Origin: QHWK01 sp035315685
GTDB taxonomy: Bacteria > Acidobacteriota > Vicinamibacteria > Vicinamibacterales > CAVVIG01
DNA length: 28,252 nucleotides
Assembly: GCA_035315685.1 (NCBI GenBank)
Contig: DATFXR010000418.1
Span: 1 to 28,252, forward strand
Direction of reading: 5' to 3'
Below are positions 27,477 through 28,252 of the stretch, in pieces. The position numbers were made by a program, and so were the translations under genes. The notes beneath the pieces are model-generated. The model was not told the DNA's origin, searched no databases, and saw only the letters and a list, made by a program, of their open reading frames with translations. The number at the start of each line of letters is the position of its first letter. Within the stretch, counting starts at the first letter, position 1.

Positions 27477-28252
27477 TTGCTTTCCTCGCTTCTCGCGGAC
27501 ATCCGGTTTGCAATCCGCTGGCTCCGCAAGAGCCCGGGCTTTGCCGTGGTCGCGGTCGCCTCGCTGGCCATCGGCATCGGCTTCAACACTGCGCTGTTCA
27601 GCATCGTCGATGCGCTGTTGTTCAGGCCGCTGCCCGTTCACGCGCCCGATCGACTGGTCGACGTCTTCACGAGCGATTCGAGCGGGACCAACGACTTCAG
27701 CACGTCGTCCTATCCCGACTTCCTGGACCTGCAGTCGCACAACGACGTGTTCGACGGCCTCGTCGGCTACAGCCCGATGATGGCGGCGCTCAATCTCGAC
27801 AGCCGTTCGCGCCTGGCGATGGGCGAGATCGTCACCGGCAACTACTTTCAGGTGTTCGGTGTTCGTGCCGCGATCGGCCGGACGATTCTCCCGCAAGATG
27901 ATGTGCCGGGCGCGCCTCGCGTGGTGATGGTGTCGCATCGCTACTGGGCGCGCGAGCTCGGATCCTCGCCGGACGTGGTTGGGCGGAGCATCCGCATTCG
28001 AGGGTCCACGTATCAGATCGTCGGCGTGGCGGCGCCGGTGTTCAACGGCATGGTGCCGGTCCTGGCGCCCGAGCTCTGGCTTCCGGTCGCCTCCTCGCTC
28101 GACGTCGAGCCGGTCGGGATGCACGACACGCTGCCGTCGCCGACCGGAACGACGCGGCTCGAGCGCCGCGCCGATCGCTGGCTCTTCATGCGCGGCCGGC
28201 TGAGGCAGGGCACGACGATCGAGCAGGCGCGCGCGAATCTCGCGCTGCTCAT
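27477..28252 (+). CDS. ADOP-type ABC permease 4, 3'-truncated by window end
   Basis: The frame reads LLSSLLADIRFAIRWLRKSPGFAVVAVASLAIGIGFNTALFSIVDALLFRPLPVHAPDRLVDVF, then a MacB-type periplasmic domain (VTGNYFQVFGVRAAIGRTILPQDDVPGAPRVVMVSHRYWARELGSSPDVVGRSIRIRG) and DRWLFMRGRLRQGTTIEQARANLALL to the window end. An in-frame TGA at 27471 means the start must lie at or after 27474, and TTG 27477 is the only start-like codon before the conserved DIRFAIRWL. The soluble prefix domain of permeases 1-3 is absent, and no PadR gene precedes it. It is divergent from the S9 peptidase gene and shares its promoter region. About 259 residues are visible of an expected 800 or so. Confidence 0.88.
   Translation, partial: MLSSLLADIRFAIRWLRKSPGFAVVAVASLAIGIGFNTALFSIVDALLFRPLPVHAPDRLVDVFTSDSSGTNDFSTSSYPDFLDLQSHNDVFDGLVGYSPMMAALNLDSRSRLAMGEIVTGNYFQVFGVRAAIGRTILPQDDVPGAPRVVMVSHRYWARELGSSPDVVGRSIRIRGSTYQIVGVAAPVFNGMVPVLAPELWLPVASSLDVEPVGMHDTLPSPTGTTRLERRADRWLFMRGRLRQGTTIEQARANLALL

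Noticed and set aside
27455..27604. N-terminal extension of the S9 peptidase frame
   Set aside because: It overlaps the divergent permease and precedes a clear signal peptide at 27454 with a TATAAT 6 nt upstream.
1..28252. tRNA, rRNA, integrase, transposase or prophage genes
   Set aside because: No cloverleaf, rRNA motif or recombinase signature was recognised on either strand by eye.

Overview
The window looks like a chromosomal segment from a high-GC member of the Acidobacteriota, most likely a Vicinamibacteria-type genome. This is an inference, not a database result. It rests on several very large orphan permeases of the acidobacterial ADOP type (duplicated MacB-periplasmic-domain/FtsX units with no ATPase gene), two of them preceded by PadR regulators; on a sortilin/BNR-repeat secreted protein; and on many secreted hydrolases in GC-rich, densely packed DNA. 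No tRNA, rRNA, insertion sequence or CRISPR array was seen.

Layout: 3-1883, 3' part of a BNR/Asp-box secreted protein, followed by a small TonB-C-domain protein. 2278-4414 (minus), NAD-dependent epimerase then an exported nitrilase-family hydrolase. 4512-6133 (minus), ECF sigma factor with an overlapping FecR-like membrane protein. 6331-12028 (plus), PadR, ADOP permease 1, ADOP permease 2. 12205-13023, PEP-mutase/isocitrate-lyase-family enzyme. 13180-14131, small membrane protein divergent from a methyltransferase. 14141-17134, degenerate M28-peptidase-like protein and an exported amidase. 17175-18253 (minus), VOC/glyoxalase-like protein with a WYL (YafY-type) regulator. 18499-20115, esterase and Uma2-family protein. 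20097-21401 (minus), MFS transporter. 21466-24691 (minus), PadR, ADOP permease 3 and a frameshifted relic of a further ADOP gene. 24833-27454 (minus), DUF488 protein and S9 peptidase. 27477-end, 5' part of a fourth ADOP permease, divergent from the peptidase and starting at TTG.

Three layers of structure lie outside the genes. (1) Six loci carry degenerate tandem words with a 7-bp period, mostly paired head-to-head as large inverted repeats; one pair sits in frame inside the fecR-like gene. (2) Three copies of a REP-like palindrome (core GTCCGGCT-TC-AGCCGGAC) and two copies of another dispersed repeat (core GGACCGAT-N-GGCCCGTGGG) are present. (3) Many first-of-unit genes have a -10-like hexamer ending 6-8 nt before the start codon, which suggests widespread leaderless transcription. 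Two divergent gene pairs (13398/13418 and 27454/27477) share a single nearly symmetric -10 element. Operon-internal genes instead use Shine-Dalgarno sequences or start/stop overlaps, including the same 8-nt ATGCCTGA junction in both PadR-ADOP pairs.

Functionally the segment is dominated by envelope permeases under local PadR control, one ECF sigma/FecR signalling pair, and exported hydrolases (nitrilase-like, amidase, esterase, S9 peptidase, M28-like). This fits a heterotrophic soil or sediment bacterium, but no single pathway links the genes.
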